This document shows positions 5,234 through 6,353 of a stretch of DNA of 6,353 nucleotides, one piece after another. Position 1 is the first letter of the stretch. Every line of letters begins with the position of its first letter. A program made the position numbers and the translations under genes. Source of the stretch: Phycisphaerales bacterium (lineage in GTDB: Bacteria > Planctomycetota > Phycisphaerae > Tepidisphaerales > Tepidisphaeraceae); contig JAQGHJ010000153.1 in assembly GCA_028288905.1 (NCBI GenBank), positions 1 through 6,353 of the forward strand, given 5' to 3'. Below the pieces are notes generated by a model. It saw only the letters and a program-made list of their open reading frames with translations. It did no database searches and had not been told where the DNA came from.

Positions 5234-6353
5234 CTACGGGTTGACGACGACGATGGCGTCGGTCCGCTCGCCGCCAGCGGGCTCGCCGCCAGCGGCCGCG
5301 GGGCGGGCTCCGGCGACGTCGGGGAGAGCCACGGTGAACCGGCTGCCCCGGCCGACGGCGCTCTCCACGGATAGGTCGCCGCCCAGTTGGCGAGCCAATC
5401 GACGGGCGATCGACAGGCCCAGCCCGAACCCCTTACGGCGATCCCGCTCATGGTTGTGTACCTGGAAGAACTCGTCGAACAGCCGGTCGTGGGTCGCCGG
5501 GTCGATACCGACGCCGGTGTCGACCACGTGAATCTCGACGGCGGCCCCGGCCGCCGCCACCTCCACACGTACCCCGCCGGCCGGGGTGAACTTCACCGCG
5601 TTCCCCACCAGGTTCGCCAGCACCCGCTCTAACTTTTGCCGGTCGGTCGTGACGACTAGGTCCAGCGGGCACCCGTCGCGGAGGTAAATGCCCCGGACGG
5701 CGGCGTCGGGCCGGAACGGGTCGCAGGCGGCCGCCACCGCGTCCCGCAGCGCGAACGGGGCACACCGGTTCGCGTCCGTCGTCCAGTCCAGCCGGGCGAA
5801 CTCCAGCAGCGTGTCGAGCATGTCGCTGGTCGCCCGGGCGCTCGCCCGCATGCCCTTCAGGGCGTCCCGCAGCCCCTCGGCGTCGTTCGCGTCGGCGTTG
5901 AGGTCGGCCAAGCTCGCTTGCAGCATCAGCCCGTTCAACGGGGTCCGCAGGTCGTGGCTGATCGCGTTCAGGAAGGAGCTTTTGCGTTTGGACTCCTCGC
6001 GGGCCGCGTCCAGTTCCTCGGCGAGGCGGGTTGACTTGCCGAGCTCGGTGTAAACGACCCTCATCTCGGCCGACCGGAACGCGTACCGCCAGGTGTAGTA
6101 GGCCAGGGCGAGCATGAACAGGTCGTACAGCCGCCACGCCGGCCAAAACATCTTGATGGGGATGAAGATGTACCCGCACAGGCCGCAAAAAAGGAATATA
6201 TTGCGGATGGAGGCGAGGGCCCGGCGGGCCGGCACGTCGGGCAGCAGCCGCTCGTTCAGCCACCAGTGGCGGGCGATGAGCATGTACCCGACAGCCACGG
6301 TCAGGTCGAGGGTGACGGTGACGGCGATCCAGGGGTAGTCGTGCCCGAGGCAG
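5234..6353 (-). CDS. Membrane sensor histidine kinase, N-terminus beyond the window
   Basis: The frame is open to the window edge. The codons from 6352 down to 6299 (including DYPWIAVTVTLDLTV) continue a membrane helix, so the GTG at 6298 is not the true start. The visible part has about three hydrophobic helices (near 6340-6260, 6210-6145 and 6130-6085), then a coiled-coil linker. Numbering from 6298 as residue 1, the HisKA domain follows with phosphoacceptor His115 (ISHDLRTPLNG). The HATPase domain has the N box (LVGNAVKFTPAGG, Asn233), G1 (VVDTGVGID, Asp260), the F box (FDEFFQV) and G2 (GFGLGLSIARRLA, 290-302). All motifs for ATP binding and autophosphorylation are intact. The signal sensed is unknown and no periplasmic sensor domain is visible. 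The tail after FTVALPD (322-327) is Ala/Gly-rich and ends VVVNP. The receiver gene begins 22 bases downstream in another frame, so the two are surely co-transcribed and possibly once one protein. Confidence 0.9.
   Translation of the reverse strand, partial: CLGHDYPWIAVTVTLDLTVAVGYMLIARHWWLNERLLPDVPARRALASIRNIFLFCGLCGYIFIPIKMFWPAWRLYDLFMLALAYYTWRYAFRSAEMRVVYTELGKSTRLAEELDAAREESKRKSSFLNAISHDLRTPLNGLMLQASLADLNADANDAEGLRDALKGMRASARATSDMLDTLLEFARLDWTTDANRCAPFALRDAVAAACDPFRPDAAVRGIYLRDGCPLDLVVTTDRQKLERVLANLVGNAVKFTPAGGVRVEVAAAGAAVEIHVVDTGVGIDPATHDRLFDEFFQVHNHERDRRKGFGLGLSIARRLARQLGGDLSVESAVGRGSRFTVALPDVAGARPAAAGGEPAGGERTDAIVVVNP
5266..5295. repeat. Tandem 15-bp duplication in the kinase C-terminal tail
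   Basis: The unit gctcgccgccagcgg occurs twice in a row with no mismatch (5266-5280 and 5281-5295). Being five codons it does not shift the frame. In the kinase frame it gives a repeated Ala-Gly-Gly-Glu-type stretch; in the receiver frame it gives PLAAS twice, a typical flexible linker. It is probably replication slippage in a linker-encoding region. Confidence 0.7.

Overview
The window is very GC-rich, its reading frames use G/C almost throughout at third codon positions, and most starts lack a clear Shine-Dalgarno site. Together with a PEP-CTERM sorted protein and a double-domain glycosyltransferase, this suggests a planctomycete of the Gemmata type. That placement is inferred from style and gene content; no marker gene is present.

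Layout. (1) Positions 1-120 are a gene-poor leader, possibly the tail of an upstream gene whose TGA overlaps the next ATG. (2) Positions 121-3408 on the plus strand hold what looks like one ~1,095-codon gene for two GT-B (GT4-type) glycosyltransferase modules in tandem. It is cut by a single in-frame TGA at 1507-1509, so it reads as two pieces (121-1509 and 1519-3408) in the same frame. The first module also carries two foreign-looking in-frame inserts: a Ser/Pro/Gly-rich stretch with a GC-rich hairpin (about 1126-1290), and a ~200-bp imperfect palindrome with 42-bp arms (1921-2116) inside a larger low-complexity insert (about 1804-2220). (3) Positions 3409-3520 separate convergent genes and hold a strong hairpin. 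(4) Positions 3521-4531 (minus) encode a secreted PEP-CTERM protein with a clear signal peptide and a good ribosome binding site. (5) Positions 4532-4878 are non-coding, with the PEP-CTERM leader and promoter region and a perfect 14-bp-stem hairpin downstream of the next gene. (6) Positions 4879-5211 (minus) encode a receiver-domain response regulator. Just upstream in the same direction, 5234 to the window edge encodes a membrane histidine kinase whose N-terminus lies outside the window.

How they fit. The kinase and receiver are almost certainly partners. A one-base change in a C4 run would fuse them into one hybrid kinase with a typical Ala/Pro/Ser linker, so the split may be a frameshift or a sequencing error. 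The glycosyltransferase and PEP-CTERM genes are compatible with cell-surface or extracellular polysaccharide biology, since PEP-CTERM sorting is often linked to exopolysaccharide loci, but no exosortase or other polysaccharide gene is visible. I see no CRISPR array, tRNA, rRNA, transposase or clearly new multi-gene system. The most interesting material is the palindromic element carried in-frame within a glycosyltransferase reading frame, the isolated TGA, and the split kinase/receiver.
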